In this document: in pieces, positions 15,197 to 24,518 of the stretch
Layout of the letters: each line of letters begins with the position of its first letter
How positions within the stretch are numbered: position 1 is the stretch's first letter
Assembly (NCBI RefSeq): GCF_001423525.1
Contig: NZ_LMOI01000024.1
Span: forward strand, 248,001 to 312,000
DNA: 64,000 nucleotides
Direction of reading: 5' to 3'
Source of the DNA: Arthrobacter sp. Leaf137
Lineage (GTDB): Bacteria > Actinomycetota > Actinomycetes > Actinomycetales > Micrococcaceae
Position numbers and translations under genes: made by a program
The notes under the pieces: model-generated
Seen by the model: only the letters and a program-made list of their open reading frames with translations
What the model was told of the DNA's origin: nothing
Database searches by the model: none

Positions 15197-17992
15197 ATGA
15201 ACGCCGTCCAGAGGTTCATCAGGAGCAAAGTGCTGCTGTTGACCGCGGCCATCCTGATCGCAGCCATGTGCTTGTCGGTCCTCGTCCAAAGCCAGTCACA
15301 GGCTGCACTCAACAGGACCGTGGATGAGAATTCACGCGGCCTGTACGACGTGCTGGTCCAGGCCAAGGCTCCTGCCGGAGCCCTGCTCCAGCCCGAGATC
15401 GCCAACGGCACCGGCGGCATCAGCTTCGAGCAGCTGGATTCGATCCGGAAGCTCTCCGGAACGTCGGTGGCTGCCCCCATCAGCCTCGTGTCCCGCGTGA
15501 CGCAGAACCTCGAAGCGCCCCGGCTGGACGCCATGGACTACCTCGGCTACAACGCCGGCCTCGCCGGAACGGCAACGGCTGACCAGGCCGCTGGAGCCAC
15601 GTCCCCGGACCAGTGGCCCGCCGCCGAATCCGTGCTGGGCGACAAAGCCAAGAAGTACCGCCTGACCGCCAGCGCAGTCAGCTCGGACGGCGTTTCCGAA
15701 CAGACACTGTTCAAGTCCACCGCCGAGGGAACCCTGGGCAAGGCCAAGCTCGTCGAGGAGAAGGCCGCCGGAGGCAGCAGCATCCGCATCGCTGCGCCAG
15801 CGGGCGAAACCGGCATCAAATTTCCGTCTCCGGCCGGCGGTTCCGAGCACAACCTGTTCAACCTTTCCGTCTCCCTGCCGCTCGCGCCCGAGGTGACGGA
15901 ATCCGTGGTGGCCGTTGACCCCGCATCGGAGCGCGCCCTCCTCGGCACTGCCGGGGACTTCCTGGCCCCGCTCGAAAAAGCGCCGCCTGCCGACGCACGC
16001 AACGCCGGCGCCGTCGGCCGGTACCTCGAAGGCCTTTTCACCAATGGCATCGGCCTCGATGAACTCAAGGACGGGCCTGACTTCCTCGGCGTGAAGCTCA
16101 AGTACTGGGCACCGCTGATGACCCAGTACCAGCAGGCCAAGCGCACCGGCCAGCTGACGACCGATTCCCAGGCCATCCCCCTCGTGGTCCGCTCCGGCAC
16201 CTCCCTTGATCTGAAGTACAACGTCAAGATCGAAGAGATCGACGACTCCGGCAAGGTCATCAACGAGGTGGGCACCGCCACCCGCTCGCTCGACAAGGAC
16301 TACCTTCCCTTCGTCTCGAAGGACCCCTTCGCGCTGTCCTGGCCCGGCTCGACCGACCACACGTCGCTGTTGGGCGCCAACGGAAACTTCAACCAGGGCC
16401 TCTACACGCCCGCAAAATGGAGCACCGACTTCGCGGCAGCTCCCAAGTACACCGACGCCGGCACGGCGGCCAACGGTGCCGTGGACAAGAACGCCGTCCC
16501 CGGTGAATGGGTAACCGTCAACCGCCTGCCCGAAAAGAGCGCCAACGGCGCCCCGGTGGACCAGACCCAGCGCGAGCCCGTGGACGAGCGCTCCTACCGG
16601 GACAACCTGTCCACCGGACAGAAGCAGGCCTCCCCGCTGGCCATGGTGTACGGCACCTTCGACCCCGCCGCAGTCGCCGAGGCATCCGGCGACGTCAACA
16701 AGCTGCCCCTGGGCGGCTACGACCCCACGCCGTTCACGATGGTCAAGGACGCCGAAGGCAAGGATGTTCCGGCCACGGAGCTTCAGCCGTCCCTCAGCGC
16801 CACCGGACTGGCCAGCCAGTCCGCGGGCGCCATCACGGACTACTACGGCCTGGCCGCGGCCCGCGGCTACACCAACAACGCCAACGTCATCGACGCCATC
16901 CGGGTCCGCGCCAAGGCGCCGGGCAGCTGGAAGGAAGCACAGCCCGACGTCGAAAAGCTCGCCGCGGAGATCCGCGACATGGGACTGGAAGCCACCATCG
17001 TGGCAGGTTCAGCCCGTGAAGACGCCAGCATCTTTGTACCCGGCTACTCCAAGGACGACGCCGGCAAGGAATCGCCGCTGGGCACCGTGCAGCAGTCCTG
17101 GGTCCGGCAGAACGCCGCCGACGCCGTCACCGGTTCGCTGTCCGGAACCAACGTCACCCTGCTCTTCCTGACCCTGTGCGGTGCCGCCCTGCTCACCGGG
17201 GCATCGACCGTCAGCTACATCCGTAAACGTCGCAGCGAGGCAGGGACCCTGCGCGCCATGGGCTGGACCCAGCGGCGGATCCGCAGCTGGGTACTCGAGG
17301 AATTCGGCGTCGGCGCGGTCCTGCTGGCCGTGGCAGGCATCGTCTTGAGCCTCATCAGCTGGAGCCTGTCCACCGCGCTGGTGTGCGCCGCAGTCCTGGT
17401 GCTCTACGCCGCCGCGGCACTGTTTGCCGCACAGCAGCTCAGGCACCGCGACGTCATCGACCAGGAACCGCAGCACGACGAACGGCTGATCCCGGTGGAC
17501 TCGCCGCTGACCTTCGCCAACCGCCAGCTGGGCACCAATAAGTTCAACACCCTGTCCCTGGCCGTGGCAGTGGGTGTCTTCGGCGCCGCCGTGGGCGGAC
17601 TGATTGCACTGCTCATCGACATTCCCCGCGCTGCCGGCGCCAGCGCGCTGAGCGGGCTTGCCGCAGCCAGCGTGGCGCTGCCCAGCATCCTGCTGGCCAT
17701 CGCGGGCGTGGCAGTGGGACTCATCCTCACCCTGGTCACCGGCAGGTTCGAACTGAACGCCAAGCGCCAGTACCTGGGCATCCTCGAGGCCATGGGCTGG
17801 AACCCCGACATGCTGCGTCAGGTCCGCCTGTTCGAAAACGCGCTGGTGGGAACCGTCGCCCTGCCCCTGGGCGTGCTGGGCGCCCTCGGCATCGGCCTCC
17901 TCCTGGCCCCCTACGCCGCGCTGTGGGCAGGCGTTGCCGGCCTCGTGGCAGTACTTTGCTGGATTCCAATTGCAACGAAAGTGGTCCAATGA
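15197..17992 (+). CDS. FtsX-type ABC transporter permease
   Basis: This 931-residue membrane protein is the permease of an ABC system of the FtsX/MacB-like superfamily. It has an N-terminal transmembrane helix (about residues 12-32), a very long extracytoplasmic domain (about 35-645), and C-terminal membrane segments from about 651. Two copies of the FtsX signature are visible: GTLRAMGWTQRRIRSW and LGILEAMGWNPDMLRQ. The ATG has CAGGGAG about 6 nt upstream. Its stop overlaps the start of the ATPase gene (ATGA), so the two are coupled. Such systems usually export, extract or signal at the envelope rather than import. The substrate is unknown, and I do not recognise the large external domain. 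Confidence 0.85.
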   Translation: MNAVQRFIRSKVLLLTAAILIAAMCLSVLVQSQSQAALNRTVDENSRGLYDVLVQAKAPAGALLQPEIANGTGGISFEQLDSIRKLSGTSVAAPISLVSRVTQNLEAPRLDAMDYLGYNAGLAGTATADQAAGATSPDQWPAAESVLGDKAKKYRLTASAVSSDGVSEQTLFKSTAEGTLGKAKLVEEKAAGGSSIRIAAPAGETGIKFPSPAGGSEHNLFNLSVSLPLAPEVTESVVAVDPASERALLGTAGDFLAPLEKAPPADARNAGAVGRYLEGLFTNGIGLDELKDGPDFLGVKLKYWAPLMTQYQQAKRTGQLTTDSQAIPLVVRSGTSLDLKYNVKIEEIDDSGKVINEVGTATRSLDKDYLPFVSKDPFALSWPGSTDHTSLLGANGNFNQGLYTPAKWSTDFAAAPKYTDAGTAANGAVDKNAVPGEWVTVNRLPEKSANGAPVDQTQREPVDERSYRDNLSTGQKQASPLAMVYGTFDPAAVAEASGDVNKLPLGGYDPTPFTMVKDAEGKDVPATELQPSLSATGLASQSAGAITDYYGLAAARGYTNNANVIDAIRVRAKAPGSWKEAQPDVEKLAAEIRDMGLEATIVAGSAREDASIFVPGYSKDDAGKESPLGTVQQSWVRQNAADAVTGSLSGTNVTLLFLTLCGAALLTGASTVSYIRKRRSEAGTLRAMGWTQRRIRSWVLEEFGVGAVLLAVAGIVLSLISWSLSTALVCAAVLVLYAAAALFAAQQLRHRDVIDQEPQHDERLIPVDSPLTFANRQLGTNKFNTLSLAVAVGVFGAAVGGLIALLIDIPRAAGASALSGLAAASVALPSILLAIAGVAVGLILTLVTGRFELNAKRQYLGILEAMGWNPDMLRQVRLFENALVGTVALPLGVLGALGIGLLLAPYAALWAGVAGLVAVLCWIPIATKVVQ

Positions 17993-18744
17993 CAAACCCG
18001 ACGAATGTCCAGCGGAGCCGCAGGGGTGGCTCCGGCGAGGTTCCCCTGCAGACCCGCGCCAACACCATCGTCAAGGCGGCTGACCACGCCACCCCGCTGG
18101 AGCTGAGTGACATCACCATCCGCTATGGCGGCGGCAAGGGCGGAGCCGAAGCCGTCAGCGTCGTGGAGGGCTTCGACCTGAGGCTGCACGCAGGCGAGAT
18201 GCACTGCGTCGCCGGCCGAAGCGGCTCGGGCAAGACCAGCATCCTCACGGTCGGCGCGGGACTGACCCTGCCGACGTCGGGACGCGTCTTCTGGGAAGGC
18301 GATTCCCTTGAAAGCATGGGCGACGACGAAATTGCCGACCGCCGTCGCGCGCTGATCGGCTACGTGGACCAGGGCGGTGCCCTGATTGACGGCATGAGCG
18401 CCCTGGAAAACGTCCTCCTGCCCGCCGTCCCCGACGGCGAAGTGGACCAGCGCCGCGACATGGCCAAGGACCTCCTGGACCTGGTGGGCCTGGGCCGGCG
18501 CATGCGGCACCGGCCCGCGCAGCTTTCCGGCGGTGAGCGGCAGCGCGTCGCCATCGCCCGCGCCCTGATCCTGGGCACCCGCGTCCTGGTGGTGGATGAG
18601 CCCACCGCCAGCCTGGACCGCGCCTCTGCCAACCGCATCATCAGTATCCTCAAGGACACCACCTCAGACGGCATCGCCGTCCTGGTGGCGTCACACGACC
18701 ACGAACTGGTCCGGCTGAGCGATAGCCTGACTGAACTGATCTAG
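17989..18744 (+). CDS. ABC transporter ATP-binding protein (partner of upstream permease)
   Basis: This 251-residue ATPase has a 35-residue polar N-terminal extension, Walker A GRSGSGKT (residues 76-83), the signature LSGGERQRVAIARAL, Walker B VLVVDEPTASLD, and the switch His in VASHDHEL. It belongs to the LolD/MacB-like group that pairs with FtsX-type permeases. Its ATG overlaps the permease stop by 4 nt, which indicates a stoichiometric pair. The insert GGGKGGAEAVSVVEGFDL is typical. The transported or signalled substrate is unknown. Confidence 0.92.
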   Translation: MTNPTNVQRSRRGGSGEVPLQTRANTIVKAADHATPLELSDITIRYGGGKGGAEAVSVVEGFDLRLHAGEMHCVAGRSGSGKTSILTVGAGLTLPTSGRVFWEGDSLESMGDDEIADRRRALIGYVDQGGALIDGMSALENVLLPAVPDGEVDQRRDMAKDLLDLVGLGRRMRHRPAQLSGGERQRVAIARALILGTRVLVVDEPTASLDRASANRIISILKDTTSDGIAVLVASHDHELVRLSDSLTELI

Positions 18745-18778
18745 CCCGTCCCTCCGCATCGAAGGTAACTGTCCGCAC

Positions 18779-20338
18779 GTGACTGCTTCAGAGAAAACGC
18801 CGTTCTACATCACCACGGCCATCACCTACCCCAACGGCGTGCCGCACATCGGCCACGCCTACGAGTACATCGCCACCGACGCCATGGCGCGCTTCAAGCG
18901 GCTGGACGGCTACGACGTGATGTTCCTGACGGGCACGGACGAGCACGGGATGAAGATCGCCCAGACTGCCGAAAAGGAAGGCATAACTCCCAAGGAGCTG
19001 GTGGACCGGAACGCGGAAGTCTATAAGGCGGCGCACGAAGCCCTCGGCATCACGTACGACCGCTTCATCCGCACCACGGACGAGGACCACTACGCAGCCT
19101 CTCAGGCCATCTGGAAAAAGATGGAAGCCAACGGCGACATTTACCTCGACAAGTACGAGGGCTGGTACTCCGTCCGTGACGAAGCGTTTTACGGCGAGGA
19201 TGAGACAGTCGTGAAGGACGACGGCGTGCGCTACTCGAAAGAGACGGACACCGAGGTGACGTGGACGGCCGAGGAGAGCTATTTCTTCCGGCTGTCGGCG
19301 TACCAGGACAAGCTGCTGGCCCTCTACGAAGCGCAGCCGGAGTTCGGTGCCCCGCAGTCCCGGTTCAACGAAGTGATCAGCTTCGTCAAGCGCGGCCTTG
19401 AGGACCTGTCCATCAGCCGCACCACCTTTGACTGGGGCGTCCCGGTGCCGGGCAACAGCAACCACGTCATGTACGTGTGGGTGGATGCGCTGACCAACTA
19501 CCTCACCGGTGTGGGCTACCCGGACGTGGACTCGGAGAAGTTCCGCCGGTTCTGGCCGGCCGATGTCCATGTGATCGGCAAGGACATCTCCCGGTTCCAC
19601 GCCATCTACTGGCCCGCGTTCCTCCTGAGTGCCGGCCTGGAACTGCCCAAGCGCGTCATGATCCACGGCTTCCTGCACAACAACGGCGTCAAGATGTCCA
19701 AGTCGCTGGGCAACGTGGTGGCACCGGCCGATTTCGTGGAGCAGTACGGCCTGGACCAGGTGCGGTTCTTCTTCCTCCGCGAGGTGCCGTTCGGAGCTGA
19801 CGGCAGCTACAACCATGAGGCCATCGTGGGCCGGATGAACTCGGACCTGGCGAACAACTTCGGCAACCTGGCGCAACGTTCCCTGTCCATGGTGGCCAAG
19901 AACTGCGGGGGAGCCGTTCCCACCCCGGGCGCTTTCACGGATGCTGACACCGCCATCCTGGAACAGGCCGGTGCCTTGCTGGACACAGCGCGTGCGGCCT
20001 TCGACAAGCAGGAGTTCAGCCGCGCCCTCGAGGCCATTTGGGCGGTTCTTGGCGACACGAACGCCTACTTCGCCGAACAGGCGCCCTGGGTGCTGCGGAA
20101 GACCGACGTCGAACGCATGAACACCGTCCTCTACGTCACCCTGGAAGTGCTGCGCATCGTGGCAATCCTCGCGCAGCCGGTGATGCCGGGTTCGACGGCG
20201 CGGCTGCTTGACGCCCTCGGCCAGCCGGAAGGGGACGCACGCCAGTTCGCAGCAGTCCCCACGCGCATCGCCGCCGGGACGCCGCTGCCTGCACCGGCGC
20301 CGGTGTTCCCCAAATACGAGGAACCGGCAGGGGCATAG
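18779..20338 (+). CDS. metG: Methionyl-tRNA synthetase
   Basis: MetRS (519 residues) charges initiator and elongator tRNA-Met. The class I HIGH motif appears in PNGVPHIGHAYEY (about residues 20-25) and KMSKS in NGVKMSKSLGN (about 304-308). The protein is the short form without the C-terminal tRNA-binding EMAP-like domain, as in many actinobacteria. The GTG start has GAAGG about 13 nt upstream, and the family sequence begins at once (TPFYITTAITYPNG). It lies 34 nt after the ABC ATPase on the same strand but is functionally unrelated. A strong terminator follows. Confidence 0.96.
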   Translation: MTASEKTPFYITTAITYPNGVPHIGHAYEYIATDAMARFKRLDGYDVMFLTGTDEHGMKIAQTAEKEGITPKELVDRNAEVYKAAHEALGITYDRFIRTTDEDHYAASQAIWKKMEANGDIYLDKYEGWYSVRDEAFYGEDETVVKDDGVRYSKETDTEVTWTAEESYFFRLSAYQDKLLALYEAQPEFGAPQSRFNEVISFVKRGLEDLSISRTTFDWGVPVPGNSNHVMYVWVDALTNYLTGVGYPDVDSEKFRRFWPADVHVIGKDISRFHAIYWPAFLLSAGLELPKRVMIHGFLHNNGVKMSKSLGNVVAPADFVEQYGLDQVRFFFLREVPFGADGSYNHEAIVGRMNSDLANNFGNLAQRSLSMVAKNCGGAVPTPGAFTDADTAILEQAGALLDTARAAFDKQEFSRALEAIWAVLGDTNAYFAEQAPWVLRKTDVERMNTVLYVTLEVLRIVAILAQPVMPGSTARLLDALGQPEGDARQFAAVPTRIAAGTPLPAPAPVFPKYEEPAGA

Positions 20339-20347
20339 CCGGTTCAC

Positions 20348-20391
20348 GAAAGGGCAGGAGCCGCGGGATTTCCGCGCTCCTGCCCTTTTTA
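20348..20391. terminator. Bidirectional terminator between metG and the convergent ABC permease
   Basis: A long near-perfect stem (AAAGGGCAGGAGC...CGCGG) is flanked by A residues on the left and TTTTT on the right, so it can act for both convergent genes. Confidence 0.88.
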
Positions 20392-20409
20392 GTGGTGCCT
20401 CCGGCGGAT

Positions 20410-22905
20410 CTACGTGGTGGCGAGCCCCTGCGCCGGTGACAGCCGGGACGCCCGCCTGGCGGGAAGGACCGATGCCAGCAGCCCGGCGGCGATTGCCACG
20501 GCCAGCACCCCCGCCAGCTGCAGCCACGGAACCACCGGCGTGACCGCGGCCAGGCTGCCGAGCGCCGAACGGGCGCCCAGCCATCCGTACACCGTTCCCA
20601 GGGCTGAGCCCAGCAGCGCCGCGACGGCGGCAACCAGGACGGCCTCCAGCGCGAGCATTCCGCGCAACTGGCCACGGGTCAGGCCCAGCGCCCGCAGCAG
20701 GGAGTTCTCACGCGTCCGCTCCAGCACGGACAGGGACAGCGTGTTGGCCACACCAATCAGCGCGATCAGCACGGCGACCCCCAAGAGGCCTGTGACCACC
20801 AGGAGCAGCACGTCGATGACCTCGTTGAAGGTGACACGCTCGATGGCCGCACCGCTGACCGCCCCGCTGGCCACCCCGGTTGCCGTGGCAACGGCGGACT
20901 GGATGTCCTTGATGCGGTCCCCGGACAGCTGCCCGCCGCCGGGGGCGTCTGCAAGGCGCACCCACACGGTGCTGCCCGCCGTGGCATCGCCCAGCAGGCC
21001 GGACTGCTGCGCGGTCTCCGCGGAGACGAGCGCCGGAATGTTGCGGGTCCGCAGGACCTCTGCCTCCAGGGTGGCCGTGCCGGATGCGCCGTTGACGTCG
21101 ACGCGCCCCGCTTGGGCGCCCTCGGGCAGGTAGATCTTCCCGGGCTCCAGGACGAGTGTGGTGTCGCGGAGCAGCCGTCCGGCCTCCGCTGCGCCGACCG
21201 CGTAGACGGGGTTTTCCGCGCCCTGCTGCTCGAAACGCCCCGCCGCGGGCAGCAGCGCGGCAGCCGCAACGCCATCGATCCGCGCCACGGCGTCTTGCTG
21301 GGCCGCGGTCAGGTGCTCAGCGGTGACGGCCATGTCCACCGGGTAGGTCTCGGCGAGGGCGTCATCGAATGCCTGGCGTGCGGTGGCCGCCCCGGTCATC
21401 ATCAGGGCCACCAGCGTGACCCCGATGAGCAGGGCGGCAGCCGTCACTGATGTCCTCCCAGGGTTGCGGACGGCGTTGAGCGCAGCCAGTTTGCCGGGGA
21501 CGCCGGCGGGAGCGGCCAGCCGTCCCGCCAGGCCTACCAGCCGGGGCACGAACAGCGTGGCGCAGAGCAACACCCCGATGAAGGACAGCACGCCGCCGGC
21601 GAACGCCACTACCAGCATCACGCTGGCCGCGCCGAAGGCGAGCAGCGGAACTCCCAGGGCGAGGGCGGCAAGGCCCATGACCAGCCGTACCCGGCCGCGC
21701 CGGTTCCCGATGCCGGCATCGTCGGCGGGGCGCAGGGCAGCGAGCGGCGCTACGGCGGTCGCCGCCCTGGCAGGGACCATGGCGGCGGCCACGGTCAGGA
21801 CCGTACCCACGGCGAGGCCCGCCACGATGGACGACGGCGGCACCGCCATGGTGGCAAAGGCCATGTCCGGCTGCGTCCCGGCCCAGCCAATCAGGGCTGC
21901 CATCAGGCCGACGGCGGCGAGCACCCCCGCCACGGAAGACACCAGGCCCACCACGAGGGCTTCGGCCAGGACGGAATTGCGCACCTGCGCCCGGGCGGCG
22001 CCCAGGCACCGGAGCAGCGCGAGTTCCCGGGTGCGCTGGGCCACCAGCACTGCGAATGTGTTGGAAACCACCAGGCCGGAAACCAGCAGGGCGATTCCGG
22101 CGAAAGCCAGCAGGACCACCGTCAGTTCGTCCTGGCCGCCGGTCATCAGGGCCACCTGGGCCGTGACCTGCTCGTCCGCGGTCTTGACCTGCGCGGGGGT
22201 TCCGGTGCCGGCAATCGCTGCCAGGGCGCCCGCCCTGGCCGCGGCAACGTCGGTGCCCGGCGCCAGCGCAAGCTGGATGCTGGCATAGCCGTCCGCAGCG
22301 CCCGGGCCGGCACCGGGGGCCTGGCCGTCCGCCGCCAGCGCACTGACCGCAGGAGTTCCGGCCAGCAGTTGCGGGAGGGCGGAGGCGAAAGGATCATGGC
22401 TGGCGCGGAGGATCCCGGTGACGGTCATCGCCGTGGTGGTGGCGCCGTCCGGAGCCCTGAGCTCCAGGGCGTCGCCGACATGCAGCCCGTAGCGCCCGGC
22501 AGTGTCGCTGTCCACGGCGACGCCGTCGGCACGCACCGGCAGGGCGCCATCGGTAACGGCTGCTGTTTCCAGGGCATCGGGCGCCAGGTTGCGGGCCTGC
22601 GCGAACACTTCCTGGCCGCCTGCCGTGAATTCCGCATACGCCTGAAGGCGACCGTATGCTTCGCTGACGCCAGGTACCCCTCGGGCCGCTGCCAGGGCCG
22701 CACCGTTGAAAGTACCCCTGTCCGGTGTGGCGATGAGTTCCGCCCTGCTGTACGCCTCGCCAAGGCTGGCGCCCAGCGACGCCCTGGTGCTGGCACCCAC
22801 CATCAGTGTGGTGGACAGGAATGCCACCGACAGCATGACGGCCAGGCCGACGGCTATAAACCGCCGGCTGTGGGACTGGAATTGCGAGAGGGCGACGCGC
22901 AGCAC
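20410..22905 (-). CDS. FtsX/MacB-type ABC transporter permease
   Basis: This 831-residue permease has an N-terminal membrane helix with SHSRRFIAVGLAVMLSVAFL, a MacB-like periplasmic-core domain (about 40-240), an FtsX domain (about 265-385), further membrane segments (about 405-490), a second external domain (about 500-690), and a C-terminal FtsX domain (about 705-820). Both FtsX copies show the ERTRENSLLRALGL / QRTRELALLRCLGA motif. The start is GTG, 2 nt after the upstream ATPase stop. A two-component system lies just upstream on the same strand, which suggests an envelope-stress or antimicrobial-response module. The substrate is not predictable. Confidence 0.88.
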   Translation of the reverse strand: MLRVALSQFQSHSRRFIAVGLAVMLSVAFLSTTLMVGASTRASLGASLGEAYSRAELIATPDRGTFNGAALAAARGVPGVSEAYGRLQAYAEFTAGGQEVFAQARNLAPDALETAAVTDGALPVRADGVAVDSDTAGRYGLHVGDALELRAPDGATTTAMTVTGILRASHDPFASALPQLLAGTPAVSALAADGQAPGAGPGAADGYASIQLALAPGTDVAAARAGALAAIAGTGTPAQVKTADEQVTAQVALMTGGQDELTVVLLAFAGIALLVSGLVVSNTFAVLVAQRTRELALLRCLGAARAQVRNSVLAEALVVGLVSSVAGVLAAVGLMAALIGWAGTQPDMAFATMAVPPSSIVAGLAVGTVLTVAAAMVPARAATAVAPLAALRPADDAGIGNRRGRVRLVMGLAALALGVPLLAFGAASVMLVVAFAGGVLSFIGVLLCATLFVPRLVGLAGRLAAPAGVPGKLAALNAVRNPGRTSVTAAALLIGVTLVALMMTGAATARQAFDDALAETYPVDMAVTAEHLTAAQQDAVARIDGVAAAALLPAAGRFEQQGAENPVYAVGAAEAGRLLRDTTLVLEPGKIYLPEGAQAGRVDVNGASGTATLEAEVLRTRNIPALVSAETAQQSGLLGDATAGSTVWVRLADAPGGGQLSGDRIKDIQSAVATATGVASGAVSGAAIERVTFNEVIDVLLLVVTGLLGVAVLIALIGVANTLSLSVLERTRENSLLRALGLTRGQLRGMLALEAVLVAAVAALLGSALGTVYGWLGARSALGSLAAVTPVVPWLQLAGVLAVAIAAGLLASVLPARRASRLSPAQGLATT

Positions 22906-22907
22906 GC

Positions 22908-23684
22908 TCAGCCTCCCAGCTTGCCGAGGGCGGCAAGGACGGATGCGGCGGTGGGTTCGGCGATCTCGCCCACCAGGTTGCCGTCACTCATCAGGACCAC
23001 CCGGTCGGCGTAGCTGGCTGCCACGGGATCGTGCGTGACCATGATGATGGTCTGGCCCATTTCGCGGCTGCTCCGGCGCAGCAGTGACAGGACTTCGCCG
23101 CCGGCTGTCGAATCAAGGTTACCGGTGGGTTCGTCTCCGAAGACCACCTCGGGCCGGGTCAGCAGGGCCCGGGCCACGGCAACCCGCTGCTGCTGGCCGC
23201 CGGAGAGTTCATGCGGCCGGTGCCGGAGCCTGTCCTTGAGGCCCAGTGTGGACACCACGGTGTCGAACCAGGCGGTGTCCGTGGCTTTGTTGGCCAGCGC
23301 CAGCGGGAGGGTGATGTTCTGTTCGGCCGTCAGGGTCGGCACCAGGTTGAACGCCTGGAAGACAAACCCGATCCGGTCGCGGCGCAGTGCGGTGAGCTGC
23401 TTGTCGTTCAGGGCCGTGATGTCCGTCCCGCCCACCAGGATCTGCCCGGAGTCCGCGGTGTCCAGGCCGGCGAGGCAGTGCATCAGGGTCGACTTGCCCG
23501 AGCCGGACGGTCCCATGATTGCCGTGAAGCGGCCGGCGTCGAAGGTTACGCTGACCTCGCGCAGGGCACTGACGCGGGTGGCGCCGCGGCCGTAGTTCTT
23601 GGTGAGGGACAGTGCCTGGACAGCGGGGGAGGAAGTGGCGTTATCCCTGTTCAAACCAGGGTGGTCATGCACGGAAGTTGTCAT
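22908..23684 (-). CDS. ABC transporter ATP-binding protein (MacB/LolD type)
   Basis: This 258-residue ATPase has Walker A GPSGSGKST (residues 58-66), the Q-loop in FVFQAFNLVPTLTAEQN, the signature LSGGQQQRVAVARAL, Walker B VVFGDEPTGNLD and the switch His in MVTHDPVAA. It is the partner of the adjacent 831-residue permease, 2 nt downstream. The ATG is preceded by TAGCGT at 6 nt and no ribosome site, a leaderless-type arrangement. The two-component genes end about 100 nt upstream on the same strand, so the ABC genes may be a regulated target of that system. Confidence 0.93.
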   Translation of the reverse strand: MTTSVHDHPGLNRDNATSSPAVQALSLTKNYGRGATRVSALREVSVTFDAGRFTAIMGPSGSGKSTLMHCLAGLDTADSGQILVGGTDITALNDKQLTALRRDRIGFVFQAFNLVPTLTAEQNITLPLALANKATDTAWFDTVVSTLGLKDRLRHRPHELSGGQQQRVAVARALLTRPEVVFGDEPTGNLDSTAGGEVLSLLRRSSREMGQTIIMVTHDPVAASYADRVVLMSDGNLVGEIAEPTAASVLAALGKLGG

Positions 23685-23690
23685 GGTTCC

Positions 23691-23696
23691 ACGCTA
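23691..23696 (-). promoter_or_regulatory. -10 element for the ABC ATPase, leaderless-type
   Basis: TAGCGT on the minus strand ends 6 nt before the ATG at 23684. It would start transcription at the start codon of the ATPase-permease unit. Confidence 0.42.
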
Positions 23697-23786
23697 TGGG
23701 CCGGCACCGGGCCGGGGGATCGGCCTGGGGTCTGGTCCTGCCGGGGACGGGCTCATACCGTGGTCTGAGCCCGCGCCCATACGCTG

Positions 23787-24515
23787 TCAGCCTCCGGGGG
23801 TGACCACTCCGGTCTCGTACGCGATCACCACGGCCTGGACCCGGTCGCGGGCTCCCAGCTTGGCCAGGATATGCCCCACATGGGTTTTGACCGTGGCCTC
23901 GGACACAAACAGGCCTGCCGCGATCTCGGGATTGGACTGTCCCTGCGCAATGAGCTGGAACACCTCGCGCTCGCGGGCGGTGAGCCGCTGGACGGCCGCA
24001 TGGTGTTCCGGCCGTTCGCTGCCTTGGGTGCGCAGCAGCGGGGCAACATGGTCCAGGAGCCGCCGGGTGGTTGACGGAGCGATGACAGCGTCTCCGCGGT
24101 GTACGGTCCGGATGGCCTCCAGCAGTTCCTCGGGAGGAGCGTCCTTGAGCAGGAACCCGCTGGCGCCGGCCTGGATGGCGGCCAGCGCATACTCGTCCAG
24201 GTCGAAGGTTGTCAGCACCACCACCCGGAGCTCTGCCCTGGCCGAGCCGGCCGGGGCGGCAAGCGCGCTTTCCATCAGCCGGCGGGTGGCTTCAATTCCG
24301 TCCATGCCCGGCATCCGGACGTCCATCAGGACGACGTCGGCCGCCACCGCGCCGAGCGCCTGCAGCGCCTCAAGGCCATTGCCCGCTTCGACCACTACGT
24401 CGAGGTCGGGCTGGGAGTTGATCAGCATGCCAAATCCCGACCTGACCAGCTGCTGGTCATCGACCAGGGCAACCCTGATCCTGTCCGCAGGCGCGTGTTC
24501 TTCCAGGAGTGTCAT
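23787..24515 (-). CDS. LuxR/NarL-family response regulator
   Basis: This 242-residue regulator has a receiver domain (about residues 12-130) with the acidic pair VALVDDQQLVR, phospho-acceptor Asp65 in VVLMDVRMPGMDG, and the conserved Thr/Lys region. The C-terminal LuxR helix-turn-helix (about 178-240) contains LTAREREVFQLIAQGQSNPE and SEATVKTHVGHILAKL. It starts 3 nt after the kinase stop, so the pair is co-translated. Its DNA target is unknown. The FtsX-type ABC genes immediately downstream are the first candidate. Confidence 0.95.
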   Translation of the reverse strand: MTLLEEHAPADRIRVALVDDQQLVRSGFGMLINSQPDLDVVVEAGNGLEALQALGAVAADVVLMDVRMPGMDGIEATRRLMESALAAPAGSARAELRVVVLTTFDLDEYALAAIQAGASGFLLKDAPPEELLEAIRTVHRGDAVIAPSTTRRLLDHVAPLLRTQGSERPEHHAAVQRLTAREREVFQLIAQGQSNPEIAAGLFVSEATVKTHVGHILAKLGARDRVQAVVIAYETGVVTPGG

Positions 24516-24518
24516 TGC

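Noticed and set aside
13381..15534. 717-codon minus-strand ORF opposite serA
   Set aside because: It is an antisense shadow spanning serA and the following intergenic hairpin, with no domain or ribosome site.
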